Shown: in pieces, positions 1-8,565 of the stretch
How the letters are laid out: the number at the start of each line of letters is the position of its first letter
How positions within the stretch are numbered: the stretch's first letter is position 1
Position numbers and translations under genes: made by a program
Assembly (NCBI RefSeq): GCF_026339735.1
Contig: NZ_JAPEQG010000001.1
Coordinates: 5,766,001-5,830,000 of the forward strand
Direction: 5' to 3'
DNA from: Streptomyces sp. NBC_01669
GTDB lineage: Bacteria > Actinomycetota > Actinomycetes > Streptomycetales > Streptomycetaceae
DNA length: 64,000 nt
The notes under the pieces: generated by a model
The model's database searches: none
What the model was told of the DNA's origin: nothing
Seen by the model: only the letters and a program-made list of their open reading frames with translations

Positions 1-702
1 TACAACGTGCTGCTCTTCGTCCCGATGCTGCTCGGCATGGCCGCCCTCTTCGTCGTGCCGGGGCTCGTCGGCGCCGAATCCAACCTCGCGCTCTTCAAGC
101 TCGTCGTGGACTCGCTGCCCGCCTGGGCGGTCGGCGTCATCGGGGTGGCCGCCGCGCTGTCCTCGATCGTGCCCATGGCGGTCTTCATGCTGGTCATCGG
201 CACGATGTGGGGGCGCAGTGTGCTCTCGCTCGTACCGCGCTGGCAGCACCGGCAGAAGGGCGCCGCCCAGACCGTCGTCGTGGCCGCGGGCGTGATCGCG
301 CTCGTGCTCACCTACACGGCGCCGAACACGCTGGTGCGGCTCTCCCTCATCTCGTACGAGGGGATGGCGCAGTTGCTCCCCATGGTGCTGCTGGGGCTGA
401 TGTGGCGGCGGCTGACGCTGCTCGGGGCGCTGGCCGGGCTGGTCGTCGGGGTGGGAACGGTCTGCGGGTTCGTGTTCACCGAGAACGATCCGGTGTGGGG
501 TGTGAACGCGGGCATCGTCGCGCTCGCCGCCAACCTCGTCGTCGCACTCGCGGTGACGTACGCGGGTCCGCGCGAGCACGACGAGCGGCCGGACCGCGAG
601 GTGCTCGCGCGGGACGAGACCGGGGAGCCGACTCTTGCGGCCTCCCCCACGACGGGGAGTGAGGCCGTTACCGTCGCGGGCGCCGGTCCCGCGGGAGTCT
701 GA
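1..702 (+). CDS. Sodium:solute symporter, C-terminal part (5' truncated by window edge)
   Basis: Reading frame 1 is open from the first base to a TGA at 700-702, so only the last 233 codons of a longer gene are visible. The protein is strongly hydrophobic, with about five or six membrane helices in the first 190 residues, then a hydrophilic tail rich in Asp, Glu and Pro. Paired helices with Gly-rich turns and the MWRRLT segment before the final helices fit the C-terminal core of sodium:solute symporters (SSS family, monocarboxylate or amino-acid type). The substrate cannot be told from this fragment. Roughly 300 N-terminal residues should lie upstream of the window. The next gene starts about 210 bp later, after a stretch with no clear feature. 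Confidence 0.8.
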   Translation, partial: YNVLLFVPMLLGMAALFVVPGLVGAESNLALFKLVVDSLPAWAVGVIGVAAALSSIVPMAVFMLVIGTMWGRSVLSLVPRWQHRQKGAAQTVVVAAGVIALVLTYTAPNTLVRLSLISYEGMAQLLPMVLLGLMWRRLTLLGALAGLVVGVGTVCGFVFTENDPVWGVNAGIVALAANLVVALAVTYAGPREHDERPDREVLARDETGEPTLAASPTTGSEAVTVAGAGPAGV

Positions 703-914
703 CGCCGACCGCCGCCACCGGCGACAGCCCGACCGACTGCAGCGGCGGGGCGTCGGCCCGGCGTGAGTGCGGCCGTGCCCTGCTCGCGTCGCGCCGGCTC
801 CTCCGGCCGCCGGCGACCGACGCCGTCCGACATCGGCCGGCTCCCCGGGCCATCGTGTATAACGACTGGAGGGCCGAACGAGCGAGCCCACCGGACCGAG
901 CGGGGGAGGGATCG

Positions 915-1250
915 ATGAGCAGCAGCATCGGCAACCGCCTGCGCGGCGGCATCACCCGCCTGCCCCGGCCCGTCGGAATCCTGCTCTTCCTGCTCACCGA
1001 GGTTCTCCTCGCCGAGGGCGGCAGCCTCTCCGCGGCGGTCGCGCTCGCCGCCACCGCCGCCGCCGGTTCCGCGCTCGTCGCCTGTTCGGTCATCAGCGCC
1101 CGCTGCGCCGCCCCGGTGCCCCGCACCCGGGTCCGTACCGCCATGCGCGACCGCGAGAAACGCACCGCGTTCCTGCCGCAGCGCGATCCCGACGCCAAGG
1201 GCCGCAGACGGCCCCGAGCCCCCGGCCGTGCCCTCCTGACGGCCGCGTAG
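915..1250 (+). CDS. Small membrane protein, DUF6412-like
   Basis: A 111-residue protein. The ATG at 915 is preceded by a good GGGGGAGGG ribosome-binding site; an in-frame ATG at 855 is possible but has no such site. There are two hydrophobic stretches, roughly residues 16-32 and 40-60, then a basic tail rich in Arg and Pro. Small proteins of this shape (I believe DUF6412) commonly sit directly upstream of a second YidC-type insertase in Streptomyces, as here. Function is unknown. Helping or partnering the downstream insertase is only a guess from position. Confidence 0.6.
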   Translation: MSSSIGNRLRGGITRLPRPVGILLFLLTEVLLAEGGSLSAAVALAATAAAGSALVACSVISARCAAPVPRTRVRTAMRDREKRTAFLPQRDPDAKGRRRPRAPGRALLTAA

Positions 1251-1371
1251 GGACTTCGCACCTTCTTCGCCCGAGCACGAGTACGTGTGCTCAGGCGCGC
1301 CCCGCGCGGGTCGTCATGCCGAGCCAGATCGTTCTTCTCCCGGCACGACGAGACCCCCGGAGGGCTCATCC

Positions 1372-2142
1372 ATGTCCACGTTCATGTCCGCTTTCGCCGC
1401 CCTGGTCGGCTCCTTCGCCGATCTGTTGCACCCGCTCTTCCAGGGCGCGGCCACCGCCGCCGCGATCGTCCTCTTCACCGCGCTCGTGCGACTCGCCGTG
1501 CACCCCCTCTCGCGGGCCGCGGCGCGTGGGCAGAAGGCCCGCACCAAGCTCCAGCCGCAGATCGCCGAGTTGCGCAAGAAACACGCCAAGAACCCCGAGC
1601 GCATGCAGAAGGCGCTCATGGAGCTGCACAGGGAGGAGAAGGTCTCGCCGCTGTCCGGCTGCCTGCCCAGCCTCCTGCAGATGCCCGCCTTCTTCCTGCT
1701 CTACCACGTCTTCTCCAGCCAGAAGATCGGTGGCGACTCCAACGAGCTGCTCGGCCACGAGCTCTTCGGCGCCCCGCTCGGCGAGCGCTGGCACGACGCA
1801 CTCGCGGCCGGCGGACCGTTCGGCACCCAGGGCGTCGTCTATCTCGGCCTCTTCGTGATCGTCGCCGTCGTCGCCACGTTTAACTACCGCCGTACGAAGC
1901 GCCAGCTCGCGGCCGCCCCGGCCACCCCCGCCACCGGTCCCGACGGACAGCCCGTGCCGGGCATGGGCGCGATGACGAAGCTGATGCCGCTGATGTCCTT
2001 CTTCACGCTCGTCTCGGTGGCGTACGTGCCGCTCGCCGCCGCGCTCTACATCGTCACGAGCACCACCTGGACCGCGATCGAGCGCGCCGCTCTCTACCGC
2101 GACATGCCGGCCGCGGGCGCCGCCATGGCCACCGTGGCGTAA
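1372..2142 (+). CDS. YidC/Oxa1-family membrane protein insertase (short actinobacterial paralogue)
   Basis: A 256-residue insertase-family protein. The start is the ATG at 1372, with GGAGGG eight bases upstream; longer in-frame starts lack a site. Family hallmarks are the N-terminal helix around residues 20-40, a basic cytosolic segment (GQKARTKLQPQI, then KKHAKNPERMQ) and the conserved stretch SPLSGCLPSLLQMP that opens the insertase core. Three more helices follow. YidC/Oxa1 proteins insert membrane proteins with or without SecYEG. The protein is shorter than the main YidC of Streptomyces, which sits near rnpA/oriC, so this is probably a second paralogue. It likely forms an operon with the small membrane protein upstream. 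Confidence 0.9.
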   Translation: MSTFMSAFAALVGSFADLLHPLFQGAATAAAIVLFTALVRLAVHPLSRAAARGQKARTKLQPQIAELRKKHAKNPERMQKALMELHREEKVSPLSGCLPSLLQMPAFFLLYHVFSSQKIGGDSNELLGHELFGAPLGERWHDALAAGGPFGTQGVVYLGLFVIVAVVATFNYRRTKRQLAAAPATPATGPDGQPVPGMGAMTKLMPLMSFFTLVSVAYVPLAAALYIVTSTTWTAIERAALYRDMPAAGAAMATVA

Positions 2143-2277
2143 CCGGCGGGGCGAGTACGCCGGTCCAGTGTGTGAACAGGGTCTTGCGGAGTGATCCGAT
2201 GTCTTGGAGGATCGGCCAAGCCTGCGATGGCCGCCACCCATCCGACGGGCCCGATCTCGACCAAGGGGAGAAAGACC

Positions 2278-3138
2278 GTGAAGCTGCTTCGCGTGGGTAC
2301 GGCAGGTGCGGAACGACCGGCGCTGCTGGACCAGGACGGAACCCTGCGTGACCTGTCGGGAATCGTCACCGACATCGACAGCGCCCTGCTCGCCGACGAG
2401 TCCGCGCTGGCGCGGGTACGGGCCGCAGCGGCCGCGCCCGGCGAGCTGCCCGCACTCGACGCCGAGGGGCTGCGGGTCGGGCCGCCGCTCGCCCGCATCG
2501 GCAAGATCGTGTGCATCGGGCTGAACTACCACGAGCACGCCACCGAGACCGGCGCGGCGATTCCGGCCGAGCCGATCCTCTTCTTCAAGGCGCCGGACAC
2601 CGTCGTCGGACCCGAGGACACGGTGCTGGTGCCCCGCGGCAGCGTCAAGACCGACTGGGAGGTCGAGCTCGCCGTCGTCATCGGCCGCACCGCCCGTTAC
2701 CTGGACTCCGCGGAGGAAGCGCTCGGCCACGTCGCCGGGTACGCGGTCGCGCACGACGTCTCCGAGCGCGAGTTCCAGATCGAGCGCGGCGGCACCTGGG
2801 ACAAGGGCAAGAACTGCGAGACGTTCAACCCGCTGGGGCCGTGGCTCGTGACGGCCGACGAGGTCTCCGACCCGCAGGCGCTGCCGCTGAAGCTCTGGGT
2901 CAACGGCGAGCTGAAGCAGAACGGCACGACCGCCGACCAGATCTTCCCGGTGGGCGAGGTGGTCCGCTACCTCAGCCAGTTCATGACGCTGTACCCGGGC
3001 GATGTCATCAACACCGGTACGCCGGCCGGTGTGGCCTTGGGGCAGCCGGATCCCAAGCCGTATCTGCGGGCGGGGGATGTCGTCGAGCTGGAGATCGAGG
3101 GGCTGGGGCGGCAGCGGCAGGAGCTGAAGGACGCGTAG
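2278..3138 (+). CDS. Fumarylacetoacetate hydrolase (FAH) family protein
   Basis: A 286-residue enzyme. The GTG at 2278 is chosen because AAGGGGAG lies just upstream and the protein then begins MKLLRVGT, as is usual in the family. The FAH fold is clear. KIVCIGLNYHEHA opens the catalytic domain, and DWEVELAVVIG supplies the Glu-x-Glu metal ligands, with a further Asp in AHDVSEREFQ. Later come GTWDKGKNCETF and NTGTPAGVALG. Members cleave or decarboxylate beta-keto acids or acylpyruvates using Mg2+ (ureidoglycolate lyase, HHDD isomerase, acylpyruvase). The exact substrate is not decided by sequence. A Gfo/Idh/MocA oxidoreductase lies opposite and downstream, hinting at sugar-acid breakdown. Confidence 0.88.
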   Translation: MKLLRVGTAGAERPALLDQDGTLRDLSGIVTDIDSALLADESALARVRAAAAAPGELPALDAEGLRVGPPLARIGKIVCIGLNYHEHATETGAAIPAEPILFFKAPDTVVGPEDTVLVPRGSVKTDWEVELAVVIGRTARYLDSAEEALGHVAGYAVAHDVSEREFQIERGGTWDKGKNCETFNPLGPWLVTADEVSDPQALPLKLWVNGELKQNGTTADQIFPVGEVVRYLSQFMTLYPGDVINTGTPAGVALGQPDPKPYLRAGDVVELEIEGLGRQRQELKDA

Positions 3139-3209
3139 CCGTTGCGTAGAGGTCGGAGGGGTGGTGCGCCGCTGGTGCGGCGAGCCACCCCTCCGTCGTC
3201 TCCGTCGTC

Positions 3210-3689
3210 TCAGCCGGAGATCGTGGTGGCGAACTGTTCCAGTGCCTCGACGACCAGCGCGTGGTCCTCCGCCTGCGGCAGCCCGGACACCGTGACCGAG
3301 CCGATCACGCCCGCGCCCTCGACCGCGATCGGGAACGAACCGCCGTGCGCGGCGTACGTGTCCAGGTCCAGCCGCGAGGAGTCCTCGAACGTCGTCCCCT
3401 TCGCCCGGAACCGGGTCCCGACCAGGTACGAGCTCTCGCCGTACCGCTCGACGACCTTGCGCTTGCGGTCGATCCACGCGTCGTTGTCCGCGCTCGAACC
3501 GGGCAGCGCGGCATGGAACAGCTGCTGGGCACCGCGCCGGATGTCGATCGCGACCGGCGCGTGGCGCTCCCGGGCCATGGAGACGAGCAGCCCGCCGAGT
3601 GCGTACGCGTCGTCGTAACTGAAATGCGGCAGCGTCAGCCGGCGCTCCTGCGCGATGAGCTCGGAGATGGTCGGAGCGGTGGGGTTCAT
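3210..3689 (-). CDS. UPF0303 / heme-degrading-domain (HbpS/GlcG-like) protein
   Basis: A 159-residue cytosolic protein of the UPF0303 group. It has the run of small residues and helices seen in the DUF336/Haem_degrading fold, with SYDDAYALGGLL near the N terminus, the mid segment VVERYGESSYLVG and a Gly-rich closing strand (HGGSFPI, GVIGSVTVSGLPQ). No signal peptide is seen. Its start codon overlaps the stop of the upstream oxidoreductase gene by 4 bp (ATGA), so the two are translationally coupled. UPF0303 proteins are often linked to sugar or sugar-acid oxidoreductases, but their biochemical role is unsettled. Confidence 0.8.
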   Translation of the reverse strand: MNPTAPTISELIAQERRLTLPHFSYDDAYALGGLLVSMARERHAPVAIDIRRGAQQLFHAALPGSSADNDAWIDRKRKVVERYGESSYLVGTRFRAKGTTFEDSSRLDLDTYAAHGGSFPIAVEGAGVIGSVTVSGLPQAEDHALVVEALEQFATTISG

Positions 3690-4813
3690 GCGGACTGCTC
3701 CTCGGAAGCGGTGGACAGGGTGACGGTGACGCCCTCGCGGGCCGAGCGGCGGGCGGCCTCCAGGACGTCCAGGGCCGCGGCGGCCTGCAGCGCCGTCACC
3801 GGATTCTCGCCCTTTCCGCGCACCGCGTCAGCGACCGCCGCGTAGTACGCCGGGTAGTCGCCCGGCAGGGTACGGACCGGGGTGCCGCCACCGGTCAGCG
3901 GCGACTCGCCCGAACCGGTCCGGCCCCACAGGGCCTCGGGCTCCTCGCCCCAGCCGGAAGCGGCGGCGGACGGGCGGTGGCCCTCACGCAGGGCGGCCTC
4001 CTGCGGGTCAAGACCGTACTTCACGTAACCGGCCCGCGAACCGAGCACGCGGAAGCGCGGCCCGAGCTGAGCGGTGGTGGCGCTGACGTACAGATGCGAG
4101 CGGACCCCGTTCGCATGGGTGATCGCGATGAACGTGTCGTCGTCGGTGACGGCGTCGGGGCGGCGTACGTCGGACTCCGCGTACACCCGCACCGCCGGGC
4201 CGAACAGCACGAGCGCCTGGTCGACGACGTGGCTGCCCAGGTCGTACAGCAGTCCGCCGATCTCCTCCGGGTCGCCCGACTCGCGCCAGCCGCCCTTGAG
4301 CTGCGGGCGCCACCGCTCGAAACGGGACTCGAAACGCTGTACGTCACCGAGCTCGCCGTCCGCGACCAGCCGGGAGAGCGTCAGGAAATCGTTGTCCCAG
4401 CGGCGGTTCTGGAAGACGGACAGCAGCAGCCCGCGCTCCTGCGCCAGCGCGGCGAGCTCGCGCGCCTCGGCGGCCGTGCCGGCGATCGGCTTGTCCACGA
4501 CGACCGGCAGGCCGGCTTCGAGCGCGGCGGTCGCGATCGGGACGTGGGTCTTGTTGGGGGAGGCGATCACGATCAGGTCCAGCTCGTCGGCGCGCGCCCA
4601 CAGCTCCTCGGGCGACGCGGCGAACCGGACGTCGGGGAACTCGGCACGGGCCTGGGCCCGACGCTCCTCGTTCGACGTGACGACCGTGTCGAGGGCCAGT
4701 CCCTCGGTCGCGGCGATCAGCGGGGCGTGGAAGACGGAGCCCGCCAGGCCGTAGCCGACGAGTCCGACGCGGAGGGGGGAGCCGGGCGTCCCGGGTGTCG
4801 TGATGCCAGTCAT
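3686..4813 (-). CDS. Gfo/Idh/MocA-family NAD(P)-dependent oxidoreductase
   Basis: A 375-residue dehydrogenase from the ATG at 4811-4813; a GTG three codons upstream is an alternative. The Rossmann dinucleotide site GLVGYGLAG is at residues 13-21. The family motif VVDKPIAG, containing the catalytic Lys, follows near residue 110. The C-terminal domain has the usual GGLLYDLGSHVVDQAL stretch with its conserved His. These enzymes oxidise or reduce sugars, inositols and related polyols. It is first in a two-gene unit with the UPF0303 gene and is divergent from a ROK repressor. The 56-bp gap between them holds a palindrome, suggesting that the ROK protein controls this gene and that a carbohydrate is the signal. 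Confidence 0.9.
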   Translation of the reverse strand: MTGITTPGTPGSPLRVGLVGYGLAGSVFHAPLIAATEGLALDTVVTSNEERRAQARAEFPDVRFAASPEELWARADELDLIVIASPNKTHVPIATAALEAGLPVVVDKPIAGTAAEARELAALAQERGLLLSVFQNRRWDNDFLTLSRLVADGELGDVQRFESRFERWRPQLKGGWRESGDPEEIGGLLYDLGSHVVDQALVLFGPAVRVYAESDVRRPDAVTDDDTFIAITHANGVRSHLYVSATTAQLGPRFRVLGSRAGYVKYGLDPQEAALREGHRPSAAASGWGEEPEALWGRTGSGESPLTGGGTPVRTLPGDYPAYYAAVADAVRGKGENPVTALQAAAALDVLEAARRSAREGVTVTLSTASEEQSA

Positions 4814-4826
4814 GCAATCCACTTAA

Positions 4827-4839
4827 GCAACGCTGTTGC
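4827..4839. promoter_or_regulatory. Inverted repeat, likely ROK-regulator operator
   Basis: GCAACgctGTTGC is a perfect 5-bp inverted repeat with a 3-bp spacer, sitting in the short divergent promoter region. With flanking bases it extends to CTTnnGCAAC/GTTGCnnAAG, 8 of 10 bases matching per arm. It lies 14 bp from the oxidoreductase ATG and 31 bp from the ROK start, so a bound repressor could block both promoters. Assignment to the adjacent ROK protein is inference from position. Confidence 0.55.
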
Positions 4840-4869
4840 CAAAGTGCAAGCGAGGGAGACAATGGGGCA

Positions 4870-6072
4870 GTGAACAGGAGTAACACCGGGGCGAACCTAC
4901 CGACACTGCGCAGCCACAACGCGGCGCTCGTGCTGGACCTGCTGCGTGTCGCGGGCGAGCGCGGGATCAGCAGGCTGGAGCTGGCGGAACGGACGGGGCT
5001 CACCCCGCAGGCCGTCAGCAAGATCACCGCCCGGCTGCGGGCGGAGGGCCTGGCGACGGAGGCGGGCCACCGCGCCTCCACGGGCGGCAAGCCACGCACG
5101 GTGCTGCGCCTGGTTCCGGACGCGGGACACGCGGTGGGGCTGCACCTGGACCGGGACGAACTGACGGTGGTCCTGGTCGACCTCGCGGGCACGGTCGTGG
5201 CGAGCCGCAGGACGCCGCTGGACTTCGGCGCACCGGCGGGCGAGGTGGTCGCCGCTGCGGCCCGGGAGGTGGGCCTGGTGCTGGGTGGGCCCGGCGGGTC
5301 GGGCGGGGCCGCGGAAGCGGGGCCGGGAAGCTCCGGGCCCACCGCCCCCGACGGGGCCGGCCCCGGACCGCACGCGGTCTCCCCCGTGGCTCCGCCGTCC
5401 ACCGTGCTCGGGCTGGGTGTTGCCGTGCCCGGGCCGCTTGATCACCGGGGGGGTGTGCTGCATCGCGTCACCGGGTTCCCGCAGTGGGACGGGTTTCCGC
5501 TCCGGGACGCTCTCACCGCTCGCACCGGGTTGCCCGTCGTCGTCGACAAGGACACCAATGCCGCCGCTCTCGGGCTCGCCCTGCGGGCCGACCGGCCGGG
5601 GGACTTCGCGTATCTGCATCTCGGGACCGGGCTCGGTGCCGGGCTCGTGCTCGGTGGGGCCGTGCATCGCGGGGCCCGAACCGGGGCCGGTGAGTTCGGG
5701 CATCAGACCGTGCTGCTGGACGGGCCCCTGTGCAGTTGCGGCGGGCGCGGCTGTATCGAGGCGCTCTGCCTCGCCGCCGTCTCGGGCGGCGATGCCGCGG
5801 AGGCCGCGCGGGTACTCGGGACCGGCGCCGCCAACCTGGTCGGGCTGCTCGACATCGACCGGGTGGTGCTGGGCGGCCGTACCGTCGACGCCGACCCCGA
5901 TGCGTACGTCCGAGGGGTCCGGGCCGTGATCGGTGAGCGCGTCCGGCGTGACGGCATCGGTGCGGCCGTGCCGCTCGTCATGACCGCGGGCGGGGACCGG
6001 CCGGTCGCCGAGGGGGCCGCCCAGCTCGTCCTCGCCCCGCTGTTCGGGCGACTCGGCGGCGCCGGAGCGTAG
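4870..6072 (+). CDS. ROK-family transcriptional regulator
   Basis: A 400-residue protein. The N-terminal winged helix (about residues 15-75) contains SRLELAERTGLTPQAVSKIT. The ROK sugar-kinase-like domain follows, with the phosphate-binding region GVAVPGP, DKDTNAAALG and LGTGLGAGLVLGG. The ROK zinc site is intact: His278 (GEFGHQT) and Cys288, Cys290 and Cys295 (CSCGGRGCIE). An Ala/Gly/Pro-rich insert at about residues 139-176 interrupts the domain and is probably an unstructured loop. NagC/Mlc/XylR-type ROK repressors bind DNA until a sugar or sugar phosphate binds. It is divergent from the oxidoreductase pair, its likely target. The GTG at 4870 is the start; no good alternative is seen. Confidence 0.9.
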   Translation: MNRSNTGANLPTLRSHNAALVLDLLRVAGERGISRLELAERTGLTPQAVSKITARLRAEGLATEAGHRASTGGKPRTVLRLVPDAGHAVGLHLDRDELTVVLVDLAGTVVASRRTPLDFGAPAGEVVAAAAREVGLVLGGPGGSGGAAEAGPGSSGPTAPDGAGPGPHAVSPVAPPSTVLGLGVAVPGPLDHRGGVLHRVTGFPQWDGFPLRDALTARTGLPVVVDKDTNAAALGLALRADRPGDFAYLHLGTGLGAGLVLGGAVHRGARTGAGEFGHQTVLLDGPLCSCGGRGCIEALCLAAVSGGDAAEAARVLGTGAANLVGLLDIDRVVLGGRTVDADPDAYVRGVRAVIGERVRRDGIGAAVPLVMTAGGDRPVAEGAAQLVLAPLFGRLGGAGA

Positions 6073-6229
6073 GGCCGTTCGAGCGGTTCGGGTCGCCCGA
6101 CCGGGCGACTCCCCGGCATGCCGGCGTGTGCCGGGTCGCGCGTGCGTGGCAGCGTCGCCGCCTACAACCGGTGAACTCCGGGTACGGGGCGATCCGGCCG
6201 TTTCGCGAGCAGCAAAGGGTGTCCCCCCA

Positions 6230-7612
6230 ATGCCCCCCACGCCTCCCTCTCCCCGGCCGCGCCACGGAATCGCCCTCGGACTGGCCGCGGCGTCCGTCGT
6301 GCTCGGCGGCGCGTCCGCCGCATCCGCCGACGCCGCCGCGGTGCCCGTCGCCGTCACCGCCGACCAGCAGCCCACCTGTGGTGCCCCGACGGCGGACGAC
6401 TTCCCGATCACGACCCGGATCCGCGGTGGCCAGGAGACGTATGCGTCCGGCGGGGGATACGGCACCTGGTTCCTGGATCTGACCAATACGACCTCGAAGC
6501 CCTGCGGCTCCATCCACCCGGTTCTGGTCCTCACCGACGAGGACCAGAAGCTGACCTCCGACCAGATCCAGCTGGAGTTCTCCGACCCGGACAGCCCCGA
6601 CCTCCCGCACCGCGTCACCTGGGAGACGACCGACCGCGACGAGCACATCGGCGTCTTCGGCGGCGACGGCGCCGACACCTTCGACGGCTTCACCGTCCCT
6701 GCGGGGCGCACCGTCAGCGTCCAGGTCCGGATGGCGTTCACCTCCGACACCGACCCCAATCGGATCACCGCCAAGGCCGCGATCGTCCAGCGGAAGCAGG
6801 CCGCGCCTGCCGACGGTGCCAAGAAGACGCCGGCGGGTGACGACGGGGACTGGGTCGGTGAGTCCGACGACTACGTCTTCGGTGTGGTCGAGGACGACAC
6901 CGGTGGTGGCGACACCGGTGATGAAGACACGGGAGGTACGGGTGATGTCGGCGGCATCAGCCGAGAGGGGGACGTGCTGCCCGAACCGTCCCTGGACAGT
7001 GCCACTCCGGGAATCGGTGACACCGGTGGTGTCGATGGTGGCGGTGTCGTCGGGGGAATCGGTGACACCGGTGGTGTCGATGGTGGCGGTGTCGTCGGGG
7101 GGTCCGGTGACACCGGTGGTGTCGATGGTGGCGGTGTCGTCGGGGGGTCCGGTGACACCGGTGGTGTCGATGGTGGCGGTGTCGTCGGGGGGTCCGGTGA
7201 CACCGGTGGTGTCGATGGTGGCGGTGTCGTCGGGGGGTCCGGTGACACCGGTGGGGTCGATGGTGGCGGTGTCGTCGGGGGGTCCGGTGACACCGGTGGG
7301 GTCGATGGTGGCGGTGTCGTCGGGGGGTCCGGTGACACCGGTGGTGTCGACGGTGGCGGTGTCGTCAGGGGGTCCGGTGACGTGGGTGGGGTCGACGGCG
7401 GCGGTGACATCGGCGGATCCGGTGACACGCCCAGCCCCAGGGGCTCCGGAGAGGTGCCGTCAACCGCCCGGGATCCGCAGGACGAGCCCGAGCTCGCCAG
7501 GACCGGACCGGGGGCCGTCATCTGGACCGAGGGCGTCGTCGCCGCGCTCTGTCTGGCCGGCGGTGTGGCCGCCGTGAGAGGGGCGCGGCGGCTCCGTCGC
7601 ACCCGTCGTTGA
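6230..7612 (+). CDS. Secreted repeat protein with LAxTG cell-wall sorting signal
   Basis: A 460-residue protein starting at the ATG at 6230 (AAAGGG upstream). It has four parts. First, a signal peptide, about residues 1-35, ending near ASAADAAA. Second, an Ig-like N-terminal domain to about residue 190. Third, a low-complexity acidic linker and then nine tandem 15-residue repeats, GDTGGVDGGGVVGGS, at about residues 263-397. Fourth, a C-terminal sorting signal: LARTG at residues 422-426, a hydrophobic helix and an Arg-rich tail. LAxTG is the motif used by class E sortases of Streptomyces, so the protein is probably covalently wall-anchored, with the Gly/Asp repeat acting as a flexible stalk. 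The biological role is unknown. Confidence 0.8.
   Translation: MPPTPPSPRPRHGIALGLAAASVVLGGASAASADAAAVPVAVTADQQPTCGAPTADDFPITTRIRGGQETYASGGGYGTWFLDLTNTTSKPCGSIHPVLVLTDEDQKLTSDQIQLEFSDPDSPDLPHRVTWETTDRDEHIGVFGGDGADTFDGFTVPAGRTVSVQVRMAFTSDTDPNRITAKAAIVQRKQAAPADGAKKTPAGDDGDWVGESDDYVFGVVEDDTGGGDTGDEDTGGTGDVGGISREGDVLPEPSLDSATPGIGDTGGVDGGGVVGGIGDTGGVDGGGVVGGSGDTGGVDGGGVVGGSGDTGGVDGGGVVGGSGDTGGVDGGGVVGGSGDTGGVDGGGVVGGSGDTGGVDGGGVVGGSGDTGGVDGGGVVRGSGDVGGVDGGGDIGGSGDTPSPRGSGEVPSTARDPQDEPELARTGPGAVIWTEGVVAALCLAGGVAAVRGARRLRRTRR
7016..7420 (+). repeat. Nine tandem 45-bp coding repeats
   Basis: Units begin at 7016, 7061, 7106, 7151, 7196, 7241, 7286, 7331 and 7376, each starting GGTGAC. Units 3-7 are almost identical at DNA level, differing mainly GGTGGT versus GGTGGG. 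The last two units are diverged. The 45-bp period keeps frame and encodes a 15-residue Gly/Asp/Val repeat. Near-identity of the middle units suggests recent expansion by slippage or unequal crossover, so copy number may vary between strains. Confidence 0.95.
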
Positions 7613-7643
7613 CCTGCGGGCCCCGAAACGTTCACCGTCGTTC

Positions 7644-8432
7644 ATGTCCGTCTGCCACCATCGGGAGGTGGACTACCCGCACGACCAGGCACCTGGCGCA
7701 CCGATCCGATCCGGCATTCCGGAGCACGGCCGTATCCCCAAGTACTACGCCGTGAAGGCCCATGTCTCCGTCCTCATAGAGGAGTTGGGTGAGGGCGGCA
7801 TGCTGCCCACCGAGCGTGATCTCGCGGTCCGTTACGAGGTGTCGCGCGAGACTGTGCGGCAGGCGCTGCGTGAACTCCTGCTGGAGGGCCGCCTCGCCCG
7901 TCAGGGCCGTGGCACCGTCGTCGCGGGGCCCAAGCTGGAGCAGCCGCTCTCCCTCGCGAGCTACACGGAGGGCGTACGCCGCCAGGGACGGACACCGGGC
8001 CGTCACCTCATCGGCCTGGAGCAGTTCCCCTGCCCTGCCGCACTCGCCGCCGAGACCGGCGTCGAGCGGGGCGAACCGGTCTGGCATCTGGAGCGCGTGC
8101 TGCTCGCCGACGACGACCGGGTCGGCCTGGAGAGCACCTACGTCTCCGTCGCCCGCGTACCGGACCTGGACACGGAGTTCGACCCCGACTCGTCCTTCTA
8201 CGCCTACCTCCACGACCGGCTCGGGATCACCTTCGGCGACGCGGACGAGCGGATCGAGACCGTGCTCGCCACCCCGCGCGAGGCGCTGCTGATCGGTACG
8301 CCGCCCGCCCTGCCCATGCTGCTGCTCCACCGCATCTCGCGGGACTCGAGCGGGCAGCCGCTGGAGCGGGTGCGCACGCTCTTCCGCGGCGACCGGTTCT
8401 CCTTCACCGCACACCTGGGCCGCCAGGGCTGA
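7644..8432 (+). CDS. GntR-family (HutC subfamily) transcriptional regulator
   Basis: A 262-residue protein from the ATG at 7644. A GTG at 7668 is also possible, and neither has a normally spaced ribosome site. The winged-helix domain spans about residues 33-97, with the GntR signature LPTERDLAVRYEVSRETVRQAL. The UTRA ligand-binding domain (HutC type) fills the rest, including EPVWHLERVLLADD and the ending LERVRTLFRGDRFSF. It lies just upstream of, and in line with, the phosphonate genes. PhnF-like HutC regulators control phosphonate uptake elsewhere, so this is the likely local regulator. Two matching elements at 8467-8489 and 14303-14325 are its candidate operators. Confidence 0.9.
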   Translation: MSVCHHREVDYPHDQAPGAPIRSGIPEHGRIPKYYAVKAHVSVLIEELGEGGMLPTERDLAVRYEVSRETVRQALRELLLEGRLARQGRGTVVAGPKLEQPLSLASYTEGVRRQGRTPGRHLIGLEQFPCPAALAAETGVERGEPVWHLERVLLADDDRVGLESTYVSVARVPDLDTEFDPDSSFYAYLHDRLGITFGDADERIETVLATPREALLIGTPPALPMLLLHRISRDSSGQPLERVRTLFRGDRFSFTAHLGRQG

Positions 8433-8466
8433 GCGATACGGCGCGGCAATCGACCCACATCGATAA

Positions 8467-8489
8467 CGGAAATATAACGGGTCTAGGCC
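8467..8489 (+). promoter_or_regulatory. Candidate GntR operator, copy 1 (phosphonate operon promoter)
   Basis: This 23-bp element contains TAACGGGTCTAGGCC. It matches 19 of 23 bases with a second element at 14303-14325. The core GGTCTAGGCC resembles the GGTCTAGACC palindromes bound by HutC-type GntR proteins. It lies between the regulator gene and the FAD oxidoreductase start at 8566. Confidence 0.55.
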
Positions 8490-8565
8490 AACCTTGGGTC
8501 TCAGTTCACCCTCCCGTTGCCATACCGATCCGCGCGAGTCATGCGCCGCCAGGAGCGTTGCCGTC

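Noticed and set aside
1366..3477. 703-codon minus-strand frame over yidC-like and FAH genes
   Set aside because: It is antisense to two genes with clear family motifs and good ribosome sites, and has biased composition.
4897..6822. 641-codon minus-strand frame over the ROK gene
   Set aside because: It is antisense to a ROK protein with an intact zinc site; a typical high-GC artefact.
7016..7420. Regular 45-bp repeat that might be a CRISPR array
   Set aside because: Units are contiguous without spacers, keep one open frame and encode a 15-residue protein repeat; no cas genes are present.
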